Shown: piece after piece, positions 55,091 to 64,000 of the stretch
Layout of the letters: the number at the start of each line of letters is the position of its first letter
Position numbering within the stretch: position 1 is the first letter of the stretch
Source of the DNA: Pantoea ananatis LMG 2665
Lineage (GTDB): Bacteria > Pseudomonadota > Gammaproteobacteria > Enterobacterales > Enterobacteriaceae
Length of the DNA stretch: 64,000 bases
NCBI RefSeq assembly: GCF_000710035.2
Contig: NZ_JMJJ01000007.1
Coordinates: forward strand, 1 to 64,000
Direction: 5' to 3'
The notes under the pieces: generated by a model
The model's database searches: none
What the model saw: the letters and a program-made list of their open reading frames with translations, nothing else
What the model was told of the DNA's origin: nothing
Translations under genes and position numbers: made by a program

Positions 55091-56374
55091 TCAGCGTTTA
55101 AACGTCACGTCTTCCCACTGTTCTAAACAGATTGCGCTTTTCGCAGGCTGAGTCTCGGCGATCACCTTTCCGCGACGCAGCGAATAGCGCACCGGTACCT
55201 GTCTTCTCACCGCGTCAAAGCCGTTTTCCGCTGGCAGGATAATCAAGCTGGCGTCATGCCCGCGTTGAATGCCGTATTCTGCAAGATTCATCGTTTTGGC
55301 ACTGTGATGGGTGATGAGATCGAGCCCGGCATTAATTTGTTCATAGCCCATTAGCTGACACACGTGTAGCCCCATATGCAGCACCTGGAGCATATTGGCC
55401 GTGCCCAGCGGATACCAGGGATCAAACACATCATCGTGACCAAAGCAGACGTTAATCTCCGCCTCCAGAAGCTCTTTAACGCGGGTAATGCCGCGCCGCT
55501 TAGGGTAACTGTCGAAACGACCCTGAAGATGAATATTGACCAGCGGATTCGCTACAAAGTTAATCCCGGAGAGCTTCAGGAGTCGAAACAGACGCGATGT
55601 GTAGGCACCGTTATAGGAGTGCATCGCCGTAGTGTGGCTCGCGGTCACGCGTGCCCCCATGCCATCGCGGTGGGCCAAGGCGGCCACGGTTTCAACAAAG
55701 CGCGACTGCTCATCGTCAATTTCGTCGCAGTGCACATCCACCAGCCGGTCATAACGGTTAGCCAGCGCGAACGTTTTATGCAACGACTCGACGCCGTATT
55801 CCCGGGTGAATTCAAAATGAGGAATCGCCCCGACGACATCTGCGCCGAGCCGCAGCGCCTCTTCAAGAAGCGCTTCACCATTGGGATAAGACAGGATGCC
55901 TTCCTGCGGAAACGCCACGATCTGAATATCAATCCAGGGTGCCATCTCCGCTTTAAGTTCCAACATCGCTTTGAGAGCCGTTAAGGTGGGATCGGATACG
56001 TCCACATGGGTACGGACATACTGTACGCCGTTCGCTATTTGCCACTTCAGCGTCTGCATTGCCCGCCGTTTGACGTCCTCATGACTCAGCAACGCTTTGC
56101 GCTCTGCCCAGCGCTCAATGCCCTCAAACAATGTCCCGGACTGGTTCCAGGCTGGCTCTCCCGCGGTTTGCGTGGTATCCAGGTGAATATGAGGTTCAAT
56201 AAAAGGCGCAAGGGCCAGGCCACCTTCCGCATCCAGCGAGGCGCCGTCCGCAGATATCTGCTGAGGCTGTGCCGTCATTCGGACGATTTTCCCTTCAGCA
56301 ATTTCTATCTGCCACAGTCCGTCACGTGTGGGCAGACGCAGATTGTTTATCCATCGAAGTGGTGCGGTTGTCAT
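55091..56374 (-). CDS. codA: Cytosine deaminase
   Basis: CodA hydrolyses cytosine to uracil and ammonia for pyrimidine salvage, in the amidohydrolase superfamily. The 427-residue protein (same as E. coli CodA and near-identical over long stretches) has the metal pair in [10 protein letters not shown] (~60-69), [11 protein letters not shown] (~H215, E218), [10 protein letters not shown] and the [10 protein letters not shown] aspartate (~314). The codB permease that accompanies codA in E. coli is not beside it. It lies between tsgA and trpS, a position filled by nirBDC-cysG in E. coli. Confidence 0.96.
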   Translation of the reverse strand: MTTAPLRWINNLRLPTRDGLWQIEIAEGKIVRMTAQPQQISADGASLDAEGGLALAPFIEPHIHLDTTQTAGEPAWNQSGTLFEGIERWAERKALLSHEDVKRRAMQTLKWQIANGVQYVRTHVDVSDPTLTALKAMLELKAEMAPWIDIQIVAFPQEGILSYPNGEALLEEALRLGADVVGAIPHFEFTREYGVESLHKTFALANRYDRLVDVHCDEIDDEQSRFVETVAALAHRDGMGARVTASHTTAMHSYNGAYTSRLFRLLKLSGINFVANPLVNIHLQGRFDSYPKRRGITRVKELLEAEINVCFGHDDVFDPWYPLGTANMLQVLHMGLHVCQLMGYEQINAGLDLITHHSAKTMNLAEYGIQRGHDASLIILPAENGFDAVRRQVPVRYSLRRGKVIAETQPAKSAICLEQWEDVTFKR

Positions 56375-56605
56375 TGCGGGCTCCTGATACGTTAAGCGCT
56401 GCTGATTAAAGCTAACACGATAGCGTTGCCCTGCTCCAGATGACTTTGTAAGTCAGTGACCTCACTTAAGGTAATGGGCTGAATCGTGCAGCGCTCCCTT
56501 GAGAGGTATAGCGTACTGCGATTGATGTACATCAATAAGCGCCAGACAGGTGATTCTTCGCTGTCGGACTGTCCTGCACGAAACATTACGCTGGTGGTAA
56601 AAACA
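56375..56605. promoter_or_regulatory. codA upstream region
   Basis: This stretch between codA and the trpS terminator should hold the codA promoter. It contains a possible small leftward reading frame of 64 codons (56392-56586, beginning MFRAGQSDSEESPVWRLLMY) with no recognised family, which I do not list as a gene. I could not fit a PurR operator, the site that controls codBA in E. coli. Confidence 0.4.
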
Positions 56606-56631
56606 AAACGGCGAGCCTATGCTCGCCGTTT
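56606..56631 (-). terminator. trpS: trpS terminator
   Basis: An 11-bp perfect stem (AAACGGCGAGC / GCTCGCCGTTT) with a 4-base loop is followed on the minus strand by TGTTTTTACC. It lies 18 bases after the trpS stop and ends the long dam-side operon aroKB-damX-dam-rpe-gph-trpS. Confidence 0.9.
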
Positions 56632-56649
56632 ACATGCCCGACTCGCCGA

Positions 56650-57654
56650 TTAGGGCTGAGCGACAAAACCTACAGCGTCATAAACCTTTTTCAGGGTTTC
56701 CTGCGCCTGAGCACGGGCTTTCTGCGCACCGTCACGCATCACCTGCTCCAGCAGCGCTTCATCGTTACGGAAGCGATGATAGCGTTCCTGCAGATCAGTC
56801 AGCATACCGGACACCGCATCAGCTACTGCGCCTTTCAGATGCCCGTACATTTTGCCTTCAAACTCCTGCTCCAACGCCGTTACGGGCTTGCCGGTCACGC
56901 CTGACAGAATGTCCAGCAGGTTTGATACGCCCGCCTTCTCTTTAATGTCATAGCGAATGACAGGTGGCTCTTCCGAGTCGGTCATCGCGCGCTTGATTTT
57001 TTTGACCACGGATTTTGGATCTTCCAGCAGGCCGATGACGTTATTGCGGTTATCGTCCGACTTAGACATCTTTTTCGTCGGTTCCAGCAGGGACATCACG
57101 CGTGCGCCAGATTTAGGAATGAACGGCTCGGGCACTTTAAAGATATCGCCATACAACGCGTTAAACCGGCTCGCAATGTCGCGACTCAGTTCAAGGTGCT
57201 GTTTCTGATCTTCACCCACTGGCACCTGCGTCGTCTGATAAAGCAAAATGTCTGCAGCCATTAGCACCGGATAGCTGAACAATCCCGCGTTGATGTTTTC
57301 TTCATAGCGCGAGGATTTGTCTTTAAACTGCGTCATACGGTTCAGCTCACCAAAATAGGTGTAGCAGTTCAGGATCCAACTGAGTTGCGTGTGCTCGGGC
57401 ACATGGGACTGAACGAAGATAGTGCTTTTCTCGGGATCGATACCACAGGCCAGATACAGCGCCAGCGTATCTAAGGTGGCTTTACGCAGTGCTGCCGGGT
57501 CCTGGCGAACGGTGATCGCGTGCAGGTCGACGATACAGTAAATGCAGTGGAAATCATCCTGCATCTGCACCCACTGACGCAGCGCACCCATATAGTTGCC
57601 AATGGTCAGTTCGCCGGACGGCTGTGCGCCGCTGAAAACGATGGGTTTGCTCAT
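56650..57654 (-). CDS. trpS: Tryptophanyl-tRNA synthetase
   Basis: TrpS charges tRNATrp. The 334-residue class I synthetase (same as E. coli) has the HIGH-equivalent [10 protein letters not shown] (~18-27) and KMSKS (in [11 protein letters not shown], ~192-202). Substrate-site residues in the [12 protein letters not shown] and [18 protein letters not shown] regions are in place. It follows gph on the same strand and is the last gene of the operon. Confidence 0.98.
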   Translation of the reverse strand: MSKPIVFSGAQPSGELTIGNYMGALRQWVQMQDDFHCIYCIVDLHAITVRQDPAALRKATLDTLALYLACGIDPEKSTIFVQSHVPEHTQLSWILNCYTYFGELNRMTQFKDKSSRYEENINAGLFSYPVLMAADILLYQTTQVPVGEDQKQHLELSRDIASRFNALYGDIFKVPEPFIPKSGARVMSLLEPTKKMSKSDDNRNNVIGLLEDPKSVVKKIKRAMTDSEEPPVIRYDIKEKAGVSNLLDILSGVTGKPVTALEQEFEGKMYGHLKGAVADAVSGMLTDLQERYHRFRNDEALLEQVMRDGAQKARAQAQETLKKVYDAVGFVAQP

Positions 57655-57671
57655 GCTTATGTCCTGATAAA

Positions 57672-58349
57672 TTACCGCCCGATAGCGGGCAAAAGTTCGT
57701 CAAAAGAGTCAAGGGTGAGATCGGGTTGGCTGGTCGCAATAGGCTCGCCGTAGTTATAGCCAAAGGTCATACCAATATTGGGAACACCAGCCGACTGCGC
57801 AGCCAAAATATCGTTGCGCGAATCCCCGACAAACAGCAACTGCGCGGGCAGCAGGCCAAATTTACCCAGCACCAAAAAAATGGCCGCAGGATGCGGTTTT
57901 TTCGCTACGACGTCATCACCGCCAATAATCAGCGAAAACGCGTCATCAATCCCCAAAGACTTCAGCAGCGGGGCGACAAACGGCGTAGGCTTATTGGTCA
58001 CAATCGCCATCGGTATCCCCTGCGCCTGCAGGGTTGCCAGCGTTTCCTTAACCTGAGGAAACAGCGTGCTGCCGGCTTCCACGGTACTGGCATAGTGCTT
58101 GTCAAAGAGCACTCGCGCATCACGCTGCTCATCCTGCTGTGGCTCACGCCCCAGCGCCCAGGTCAGCGCGCGGGCCATCATGATATCCGCACCGTTACCA
58201 ATCCAGGTGGACACGCGCGCCACGCCAGCAGCCGGTAAACGCAGATCCGCAAGCGTCAGATCGATTGCGTCAGCCAGGCCCGGCGCGCTGTCGACCAGCG
58301 TACCATCCAGATCGAACGCCAGTGCGCGTATATCAGTGAAATGAGCCAT
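57672..58349 (-). CDS. gph: Phosphoglycolate phosphatase
   Basis: Gph removes phosphate from 2-phosphoglycolate, which arises in DNA 3'-end repair. The 225-residue HAD-superfamily protein has [12 protein letters not shown] (motif I, ~13-24), VTNKPTPF (motif II) and KPHP with GDSRND (motifs III/IV). E. coli Gph has 252 residues; an internal cap insertion and the C-terminal tail are shorter here. The ATG at 58349 ([10 protein letters not shown]) overlaps rpe by 17 bases and gives the family start. Confidence 0.95.
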   Translation of the reverse strand: MAHFTDIRALAFDLDGTLVDSAPGLADAIDLTLADLRLPAAGVARVSTWIGNGADIMMARALTWALGREPQQDEQRDARVLFDKHYASTVEAGSTLFPQVKETLATLQAQGIPMAIVTNKPTPFVAPLLKSLGIDDAFSLIIGGDDVVAKKPHPAAIFLVLGKFGLLPAQLLFVGDSRNDILAAQSAGVPNIGMTFGYNYGEPIATSQPDLTLDSFDELLPAIGR

Positions 58350-59016
58350 TGGCTTTCTCCAGCTCGTTTCGCATGTCATCGATTACTTTTTTGTAGTCTG
58401 GATGACCAAAGATGGCTGAACCGGCCACAAACATATCCGCGCCTGCTGCGGCGATCTGGCCAATATTATCAATCTTCACGCCGCCGTCCACTTCCAGACG
58501 AATGCTGTAGCCGCTTTGATCGATACGCTTACGCGCTTCACGTAGCTTATCCAGGGTGCCGGGAATAAATGACTGCCCGCCGAAGCCAGGGTTCACCGAC
58601 ATCAGCAGAATGATATCCAGCTTATCCATCACGTAATCAAGGTAGCTGAGCGGCGTGGCGGGATTGAAGACCAGGCCGGCTTTGCAACCGTGCTCTTTGA
58701 TCAACTGCAGCGTACGGTCAACATGCTCGCTGGCTTCCGGGTGGAAAGTAATGTAGGTGGCACCGGCTTTGGCAAACTCGGGAATTAACGCATCCACGGG
58801 CTTCACCATTAAATGCACATCGATTGGGGCCGTAATACCGTAATCGCGCAACGCTTTCAGTACCATCGGTCCCATGGTCAGATTGGGAACATAGTGGTTG
58901 TCCATAACGTCGAAGTGAACCACGTCGCCTCCGGCCGCCAGTGCTTTCGCAGTGTCTTCACCCAGGCGAGCAAAGTCTGCCGAAAGGATGGAAGGGGCCA
59001 GCAAATATTGTTTCAT
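58333..59016 (-). CDS. rpe: Ribulose-phosphate 3-epimerase
   Basis: Rpe interconverts ribulose 5-phosphate and xylulose 5-phosphate in the pentose phosphate pathway. The 227-residue TIM barrel (225 in E. coli) has [13 protein letters not shown] (~7-19), [16 protein letters not shown] (~34-49) with metal-binding His and Asp, and the phosphate grip GGVKIDN / FVAGSAIFG. The ATG at 59016 (MKQYLLAPS) is the family start. It overlaps gph. Confidence 0.98.
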   Translation of the reverse strand: MKQYLLAPSILSADFARLGEDTAKALAAGGDVVHFDVMDNHYVPNLTMGPMVLKALRDYGITAPIDVHLMVKPVDALIPEFAKAGATYITFHPEASEHVDRTLQLIKEHGCKAGLVFNPATPLSYLDYVMDKLDIILLMSVNPGFGGQSFIPGTLDKLREARKRIDQSGYSIRLEVDGGVKIDNIGQIAAAGADMFVAGSAIFGHPDYKKVIDDMRNELEKANGSFH

Positions 59017-59082
59017 CCGATTCTCCACTGTTGTGCGCCAGCATCGCTGCTGGCGAAATACCCTGGCCGCGGACGAAACAGA

Positions 59083-59895
59083 CTAGCGATAGAGTGCCAG
59101 CAGTTCGTCGACCTTGGTGCGGCCGGTTATGCTTCGGCTAATAGAACGCCGGACTTTAACCACATGTAACACGGCATCCTGATACCAGCAACGCGTCAGC
59201 TCAGTATCATGATTAGAAATCAGTACCGGAATCTGGCTCTCAGACGCCAGCTTAGCCGCCAGCTGTGCCAGATGCTGCTGTTCATGCAGGCTGAAACTAT
59301 TGGTGTGGTAAGCCGTAAAGTTAGCCGTCGCGGACAGTGGCGCGTACGGCGGATCACAATATACCACAGAGCCTTTCCGGGCATTGTTCAGGGTAACATC
59401 GTATGATTCACAGACAAACGTCGCTTTCTGCGCACGTTCGGCAAACCACAGTAACTCTGCTTCCGGAAAGTATGGTTTGCGGTAGCGACCAAAAGGGACG
59501 TTGAACTCGCCGCGTAAATTGTAGCGACACAGGCCGTTGTAACAATGACGATTAAGATAGAGAAATAGCAGCGCACGCTGATAAGCATCCTGGCTGAGAT
59601 TGAATTCAGTGCGGAGCTGGTAATAGCAGGCTTCGTTATTCCCTTCAGGCGTAAAGAGTAAACGCGCATCGCGGATAAAATCTGCCGTACGCGTTTTCAC
59701 GATGTTGTAGAGATTGATGAGATCGTTGTTGATATCAGCCAGATGATAGCGATCAAAATCGGTGTTGAGAAACACTGAGCCAGCGCCAACAAAGGGTTCG
59801 ATCAGGCAATCACCTTGCGGCAGGTAACGGTGGATCTCTTCGACTAAGGGAAACTTTCCCCCCGCCCATTTCAAAAAAGCGCGATTTTTTTTCAT
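59083..59895 (-). CDS. dam: DNA adenine methyltransferase (GATC)
   Basis: Dam methylates adenine in GATC and directs mismatch repair, SeqA control and gene switches. The 270-residue alpha-class enzyme (278 in E. coli) has AdoMet motif I FLKWAGGKFPLVEEI (~7-21), the DPPYAPLS catalytic motif (~182-189) and target-recognition residues between. It lies between damX and rpe. The product is slightly shorter at the C-terminus than in E. coli. Confidence 0.97.
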   Translation of the reverse strand: MKKNRAFLKWAGGKFPLVEEIHRYLPQGDCLIEPFVGAGSVFLNTDFDRYHLADINNDLINLYNIVKTRTADFIRDARLLFTPEGNNEACYYQLRTEFNLSQDAYQRALLFLYLNRHCYNGLCRYNLRGEFNVPFGRYRKPYFPEAELLWFAERAQKATFVCESYDVTLNNARKGSVVYCDPPYAPLSATANFTAYHTNSFSLHEQQHLAQLAAKLASESQIPVLISNHDTELTRCWYQDAVLHVVKVRRSISRSITGRTKVDELLALYR

Positions 59896-59962
59896 GCTGT
59901 CGTGGTAATTACATCTTATTGTGAGGCTGTGGTTAAACCGACAGCAGATCTGCGCTTAAAAC

Positions 59963-59984
59963 GGGACCGGCAACGGCCGGTCCC
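59963..59984 (-). terminator. Hairpin between damX and dam
   Basis: A perfect 9-bp stem (GGGACCGGC / GCCGGTCCC) with a 4-base loop lies 7 bases after the damX stop and is followed on the minus strand by GTTTTAAG. It looks like a terminator, but dam follows in the same direction, so partial termination is likely and would set the ratio of the two products. Confidence 0.7.
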
Positions 59985-59991
59985 ACATCAT

Positions 59992-61044
59992 TTATTGGCT
60001 GGCTTCTTTCCTGACCTGACTGACCGGTTTTACCCATGGGTTCTGTGCGCGGACGGCGGCAGGCAAGGTTGCTACAGCGCGTTTTGCGTCCGCGGGCGTT
60101 GCATACGCACCACTCACCAGCACGTACCAGGGTTGGCCATTGCGCGTCGTCTTATACACATGGTACGCGCTCAGATTCTGTTTCCTGGCCCATGCATTCA
60201 GGCTTTCTGCTTTGGAGGCACCGCTCAGCTGCAGAGTGTAATTGCCGCCAGGCAGCGATTTACTCGCCGCTGTGCCGCTGCCAGTGGCTTTAGCTGGCGC
60301 AGTATGCGCGGCAGTGTGCGCTGGCGTGGTGTGGGTTTTGTGCTCGCTGGCTGCGGGCTTAGTCGCGGTTTTGACCGGTTGCTCACGCATGTGACGTGGG
60401 GCGACTGCGGTCTGACCTGAAGGCGCCCGGCCTGTTGTTGCTGGCGCTGAACCGGCTTTGCCGCTAACCGTGGCAGGCGCCGTAGGCAGTGAGCTGCTGT
60501 TTTCTGCTCCCTGCACCGCGCCATCAACCTGCTGCTGTTGATTGGTCAGGGCGCTGTTGAGATCGCCGGGTAACGTTACGCGCTGCTGATTTGCTGGCGT
60601 TTCAACGGGCGCTGCCTGCGTCGGCGTTGAAGCAACCGGCGGCATAGAAATATCGCGTGGCGCATTTGTCGCTCCAGCAGAAGAATCCGTACCCGGTGCA
60701 TTCTGCGCTGTCGAAGAGGACGGCTGAGTCCCTGCGGCATTTTGTCCACCGCTCATGGCGGTAGATCCACTCAGATCAATATTTTTTTCGCTGCCCGTTC
60801 CCGCGGCTCCGCTGGCAGGCGCGTTCTTATTATCGCTGGCCGAAGAGGACTTACTGTCGTCAGAACCGTTGAGCGCAGAACCGATTCCCAGCACTAACAG
60901 CAGTAACACCAGAATCCCGACGCCCATCATGACATGCTGGCGCGATACCGGTGCTTTCGTCGCAGAAGACGATTTACGTGGGCGCGAGGGACGACGGTCG
61001 CTGGCGTCAGGTTTTAACTCATCATCCGGTTTGAACTCATCCAT
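59992..61044 (-). CDS. damX: Cell-division SPOR-domain protein DamX
   Basis: DamX is a septal-ring inner-membrane protein with a SPOR domain that binds denuded peptidoglycan. The 350-residue protein begins MDEFKPDDELKPDASDRRPS, has a short cytoplasmic part (1-~37), one TM segment (~38-57, MMGVGILVLLLLVLGIGSAL), a long Ala/Ser/Thr/Pro-rich periplasmic linker and a C-terminal SPOR domain (~270-350, YTLQLSGASKAESLNAWARK). E. coli DamX has 428 residues; the cytoplasmic part is much shorter here. The ATG at 61044 is the family start. Confidence 0.93.
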   Translation of the reverse strand: MDEFKPDDELKPDASDRRPSRPRKSSSATKAPVSRQHVMMGVGILVLLLLVLGIGSALNGSDDSKSSSASDNKNAPASGAAGTGSEKNIDLSGSTAMSGGQNAAGTQPSSSTAQNAPGTDSSAGATNAPRDISMPPVASTPTQAAPVETPANQQRVTLPGDLNSALTNQQQQVDGAVQGAENSSSLPTAPATVSGKAGSAPATTGRAPSGQTAVAPRHMREQPVKTATKPAASEHKTHTTPAHTAAHTAPAKATGSGTAASKSLPGGNYTLQLSGASKAESLNAWARKQNLSAYHVYKTTRNGQPWYVLVSGAYATPADAKRAVATLPAAVRAQNPWVKPVSQVRKEASQ

Positions 61045-61115
61045 TTTGCCTCCTCCGTAAAGCGGCATCCCGCACTGCGCACCTGCGCGCCGCGTCACCA
61101 CTTACCTGCTTAATA

Positions 61116-62204
61116 TCAAGATTTCTGGCAATCATTAATTGCAGCCATCACCATATCATGAGCCACGCCACCGCGCACTTCAGCGCGACCAATGGACAGC
61201 GGCAGTATCAGACGCAATTCACCGGCCAGCACTTTTTTGTCACGCATCATATGCGGCAAATAGTCCTCTGCCTGCATCTCTACCGGCCCGTTCACCGGTA
61301 AACCGGCCCGCTGCAGTAAAGCAATGATGCGATCGGTGTCCTGTGCGCTGAACTGGCCCAGACGTTGCGCCGTGCGCGCCGCCATGACCATCCCGGCAGC
61401 AATCGCCTCACCATGTAACCAGTTGCCGTAGCCCATATGGGCCTCAATGGCATGACCAAAAGTATGACCCAGATTCAGTAATGCGCGCTGACCGTGCTCG
61501 TGCTCATCTGCGGCAACGACCTCCGCCTTCAACTCGCAGCAGCGGCGAATACACCAGGCCAGTGCAGATTCATCCAGTGCCAGAAGCCCATCAAGATTCT
61601 GCTCAAGCCACTGAAAGAATTCACCGTCCAGGATAATGCCATACTTGATGACTTCAGCCAGACCGGAAGCCAGTTCACGTGGCGGCAGTGAACGAAGACA
61701 CACCGTATCGATCACCACCGAGGCGGGCTGATAAAACGCGCCGATCATGTTTTTGCCAAGAGGATGGTTAACGGCCGTTTTGCCGCCAACCGATGAGTCA
61801 ACCTGCGACAGCAGCGTTGTCGGTACCTGAATAAAGCGCACGCCGCGCTGATAGCTTGCCGCAGCAAACCCCGTAAGATCGCCAATGACACCACCGCCAA
61901 GCGCCACCAGCGTAGTATCACGGCCGTGGGGTTTTTGCAGTAGTGCGGTAAAGACCTGATCCATCACGGTCAGCGTTTTATACTGCTCACCGTCGGGCAA
62001 AATCACCTGATCCGTTTTCACCCCCGCCGCCTTCAGCAGAGCCGATACCTTATCCAGGTAGAGCGGTGCCAGCGTCTGGTTGGTCACCAGCATGGCATTG
62101 TCACCCGCTTTTAACGGCCAAAAAGAAGCCGGATCGTTAAACAGTCCGGCGGCGATAGTGATGGGGTAACTACGTTCCCCCAGTGAAACGGTGATCTTCT
62201 CCAT
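61116..62204 (-). CDS. aroB: 3-dehydroquinate synthase
   Basis: AroB makes 3-dehydroquinate from DAHP in the second shikimate step, using NAD+ and a metal. The 362-residue protein (same as E. coli) has the NAD-binding [20 protein letters not shown] (~102-121), metal ligands in the E-H-H set ([19 protein letters not shown] with two His) and the [20 protein letters not shown] block (~136-155). It follows aroK by 38 bases. Confidence 0.98.
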   Translation of the reverse strand: MEKITVSLGERSYPITIAAGLFNDPASFWPLKAGDNAMLVTNQTLAPLYLDKVSALLKAAGVKTDQVILPDGEQYKTLTVMDQVFTALLQKPHGRDTTLVALGGGVIGDLTGFAAASYQRGVRFIQVPTTLLSQVDSSVGGKTAVNHPLGKNMIGAFYQPASVVIDTVCLRSLPPRELASGLAEVIKYGIILDGEFFQWLEQNLDGLLALDESALAWCIRRCCELKAEVVAADEHEHGQRALLNLGHTFGHAIEAHMGYGNWLHGEAIAAGMVMAARTAQRLGQFSAQDTDRIIALLQRAGLPVNGPVEMQAEDYLPHMMRDKKVLAGELRLILPLSIGRAEVRGGVAHDMVMAAINDCQKS

Positions 62205-62242
62205 GATGCTCGATACCTGTCAAAGAGCCTTCAAACGTTGGA

Positions 62243-62764
62243 TCAACTTTTTTCCAACATGTGGATAATCTGATTCGCCACCACTTTTGCACTTTGATCG
62301 TCAGTGCGGATAGTGACGTCGGCGATCTCTTCATAAAGCGGGTTACGTTCACCTGCCAGCGCTTCAAGCACTTCACGCGGCGGTGATTCTACCTGCAGTA
62401 AGGGGCGTTTTTTATCACGCTGTGTACGTGCCAGTTGTTTCTCAATAGTGGTTTCAAGATACACCACGACGCCGCGAGCGGAGAGACGATTACGTGTTTC
62501 CCGGGATTTTACGGAGCCACCGCCTGTCGCCAGGACGATGCCCTGCTTCTCGGTCAGTTCATTGATGATTTTTTCTTCACGATCGCGGAAGCCAGCTTCG
62601 CCTTCAACGTCAAAAACCCAGCCCACATCCGCTCCGGTGCGTCGCTCAATTTCCTGATCGGAATCGAAGAACTCCATATTGAGTTGCTGAGCCAACTGAC
62701 GGCCAATAGTGCTTTTGCCGGCACCCATCGGCCCAACCAGAAAGATATTGCGTTTCTCTGCCAT
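62243..62764 (-). CDS. aroK: Shikimate kinase I
   Basis: AroK phosphorylates shikimate with ATP. The 173-residue protein (same as E. coli) has a P-loop [15 protein letters not shown] (~11-25), the shikimate-binding Asp in [11 protein letters not shown] (~32-42), Arg58 in [10 protein letters not shown] and GGGSV (~80-84). It leads the aroKB-damX-dam-rpe-gph-trpS series. Confidence 0.98.
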   Translation of the reverse strand: MAEKRNIFLVGPMGAGKSTIGRQLAQQLNMEFFDSDQEIERRTGADVGWVFDVEGEAGFRDREEKIINELTEKQGIVLATGGGSVKSRETRNRLSARGVVVYLETTIEKQLARTQRDKKRPLLQVESPPREVLEALAGERNPLYEEIADVTIRTDDQSAKVVANQIIHMLEKS

Positions 62765-63127
62765 TTTGTCGGTATTACTAAGAATTCGTTAATGATACCC
62801 CGCTTTCAGCATTTTGCTGGCGGGACAGGAACTGAGACCTCATGAGCGTTAGCAAGAGTCAGACGAAAAATTATCTCAACACTCAAGGCTGTTTGGCAAC
62901 CGATTATATTGCTTACAGCACATCCATTTCTGAATTGGCCCGTCGTTCGCGAAACTGTAATGCGTCAGTACAGCGTTGTGACATTACGGCGAGCAGAGGA
63001 ATTCTTTCATCTGCTTGCCTGGTTTTTCCAACACAGACGCTTACAACGTGTTAAAAATCGCTAAACCTTGTAAGCTAATTCCAGCCCTGCGTCAACGCAG
63101 TTGGACTTTATGGGCACATTTTCCGTT
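62765..63127. other. aroK-hofQ intergenic region, no gene seen
   Basis: This 363-base gap contains no reading frame with family support on either strand; a 70-codon rightward frame at 62842-63054 has no recognisable features. It should carry the aroKB promoters. A short CTGCGT/ACGCAG palindrome (near 63091-63104) lies downstream of hofQ but has no T-tract. Confidence 0.6.
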
Positions 63128-64000
63128 TTATCGTGCCGAAAGCGCTGCTTCCCTGACCAATCGCGGCGTCATGAAAATGACCAGCTCACGTTTTCTCTGC
63201 TCTTCTGCATGCTGCCGAAACAGGCTGCCCACAACAGGAAGATTACCGAGCAGCGGAACCTGGCGCTGCCCGCGAGTGCGCTGCTGATGAAAAATTCCCC
63301 CCAGCGCCAGCGTTTGCCCGTCACTGACCGTGACCTGAGTTTCAATTTCCTGCTTATCAATGGACAAAACCTGTGAATCGCCGGTCTGAACCGCCCGACC
63401 CGGCACGTTCTGACTGATGCGTATTTTGAGCTGAATGCGGCCATTGCCTAAAACGGCAGGCGTGACCTCCATGCCCAGCACTGCCTCTTTGAACTCAATG
63501 CTGGTCGCTCCGCTGTTGCCGGCAGAGACTTCATAAGGGATTTCAGTGCCTTGCTTAATGGACGCCGTTTGTTGGTGGGAGGTAAACAAGCGCGGACTGG
63601 CGATAATTTCCACCTGATTTTCCTGCTCCAGAGCGCTGAGTTCTAAATCCAGAAGTTTGCCGCCAATCCGCGACAGCGTGACGCCCACAGACACGTCGTG
63701 GGAATTCAGCCCCAATGGAATATCAAGTAAAGGATGACGTAATGCACGATTTATGACATCGCCTTCGTTATACAGCCGCCAGTTGACGCCCAGTTCATGC
63801 AAGTGCTCTTCGCTGATGGTGACGATATGCGCCGCCAGTTCCACCTGCTCCAGCGGGACATCCAGCGCACGTATCCAGCGCGCAGTCTCCTCAAGCGCCA
63901 ACGGGCTGTCGCGCAGCAGTAGGCTGTTGGTCCGGCTGTCAACCGTTGCACTGCCGCGCGCGGTCATCAGCGATGGCCGTTCACTCTGCAGGCTGCGATG
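63128..64000 (-). CDS. hofQ: DNA-uptake secretin HofQ, 5' end outside the window
   Basis: HofQ is an outer-membrane secretin of the PilQ/ComE type, needed in enterobacteria for DNA uptake as nutrient and equivalent to competence secretins. Visible here are the C-terminal ~290 residues: STN/secretin-type region (SATVDSRTNSLLLRDSP; WIRALDVPLEQVELAAHIV) and the secretin domain (~90-275, with LSALEQENQVEIIASPRLFT and TLALGGIFHQQ). The frame is open to base 64000, so the start and N-terminal domains lie beyond. It ends at 63128. Confidence 0.93.
   Translation of the reverse strand, partial: HRSLQSERPSLMTARGSATVDSRTNSLLLRDSPLALEETARWIRALDVPLEQVELAAHIVTISEEHLHELGVNWRLYNEGDVINRALRHPLLDIPLGLNSHDVSVGVTLSRIGGKLLDLELSALEQENQVEIIASPRLFTSHQQTASIKQGTEIPYEVSAGNSGATSIEFKEAVLGMEVTPAVLGNGRIQLKIRISQNVPGRAVQTGDSQVLSIDKQEIETQVTVSDGQTLALGGIFHQQRTRGQRQVPLLGNLPVVGSLFRQHAEEQRKRELVIFMTPRLVREAALSAR

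Noticed and set aside
55376..55984. A 202-codon rightward frame antisense to codA
   Set aside because: codA is intact and conserved over this whole stretch; the antisense frame looks like chance.
56375..56450. Possible PurR operator before codA (GGCAACGCTATCGTG on the minus strand)
   Set aside because: The central CG and flanking bases do not align with the PurR consensus ANGCAANCGNTTNCNT at more than about half of positions.
62842..63054. A 70-codon rightward frame between aroK and hofQ
   Set aside because: No ribosome-binding site, no family features and cysteine/serine-rich random-looking content.

Overview
The window is a chromosomal housekeeping segment of an Enterobacterales bacterium. 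Gene order and proteins follow the E. coli rrnD-yrdA to aroK-hofQ stretch closely, including the str, S10, spc and alpha ribosomal-protein operons, crp, argD, dam and aroKB. Several departures from E. coli are visible: zntR is missing, one orphan prepilin peptidase stands where E. coli K-12 has a gsp cluster, codA occupies the place of nirBDC-cysG, and a tauABCD/LacI/LysE block lies between yheS and yheT. These fit a relative of E. coli, perhaps Erwiniaceae (Pantoea/Erwinia-like), but genus cannot be fixed by reading alone.

Layout: 1-64 holds a leftward rRNA P1 promoter, so an rRNA operon should begin just outside the left edge. yrdA faces a leftward block yrdB-aroE-tsaC-yrdD-smg-dprA. The rightward def-fmt-rsmB-trkA group and mscL follow, with arfA convergent to mscL. 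From yhdN (9.7 kb) to rpsJ (23.8 kb) lies the alpha-spc-S10 supercluster on the minus strand, with its leaders, promoters and terminators. Next come an orphan prepilin peptidase, bfr-bfd, and tufA-fusA-rpsG-rpsL (the str operon), then tusBCD-yheO, fkpA, slyX, slyD, yheV, kefB-kefG and yheS.

The accessory part is 39.1-44.5 kb: tauABCD for sulfonate sulfur uptake, a divergent LacI-family regulator and a LysE-type exporter. The conserved series resumes with yheT-yheU-prkB, yhfA, crp, yhfK, argD, pabA, fic-yhfG, ppiA, tsgA, codA, trpS-gph-rpe-dam-damX-aroB-aroK and a truncated hofQ at the right edge.

Most genes serve translation (ribosome, elongation factors, deformylase and formyltransferase, tRNA modification, ribosome rescue), potassium and osmotic control, sulfur and pyrimidine scavenging, and aromatic amino acid synthesis. 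Readable regulation includes paired ArgR boxes before argD, CRP-like and Cpx-like sites at ppiA, a Fur-like box on the bfd promoter, a sigma-E-like promoter at fkpA, and the autogenous r-protein leaders. I found no convincing undescribed system. The best leads are the remodelled loci and the hairpin inside arfA.
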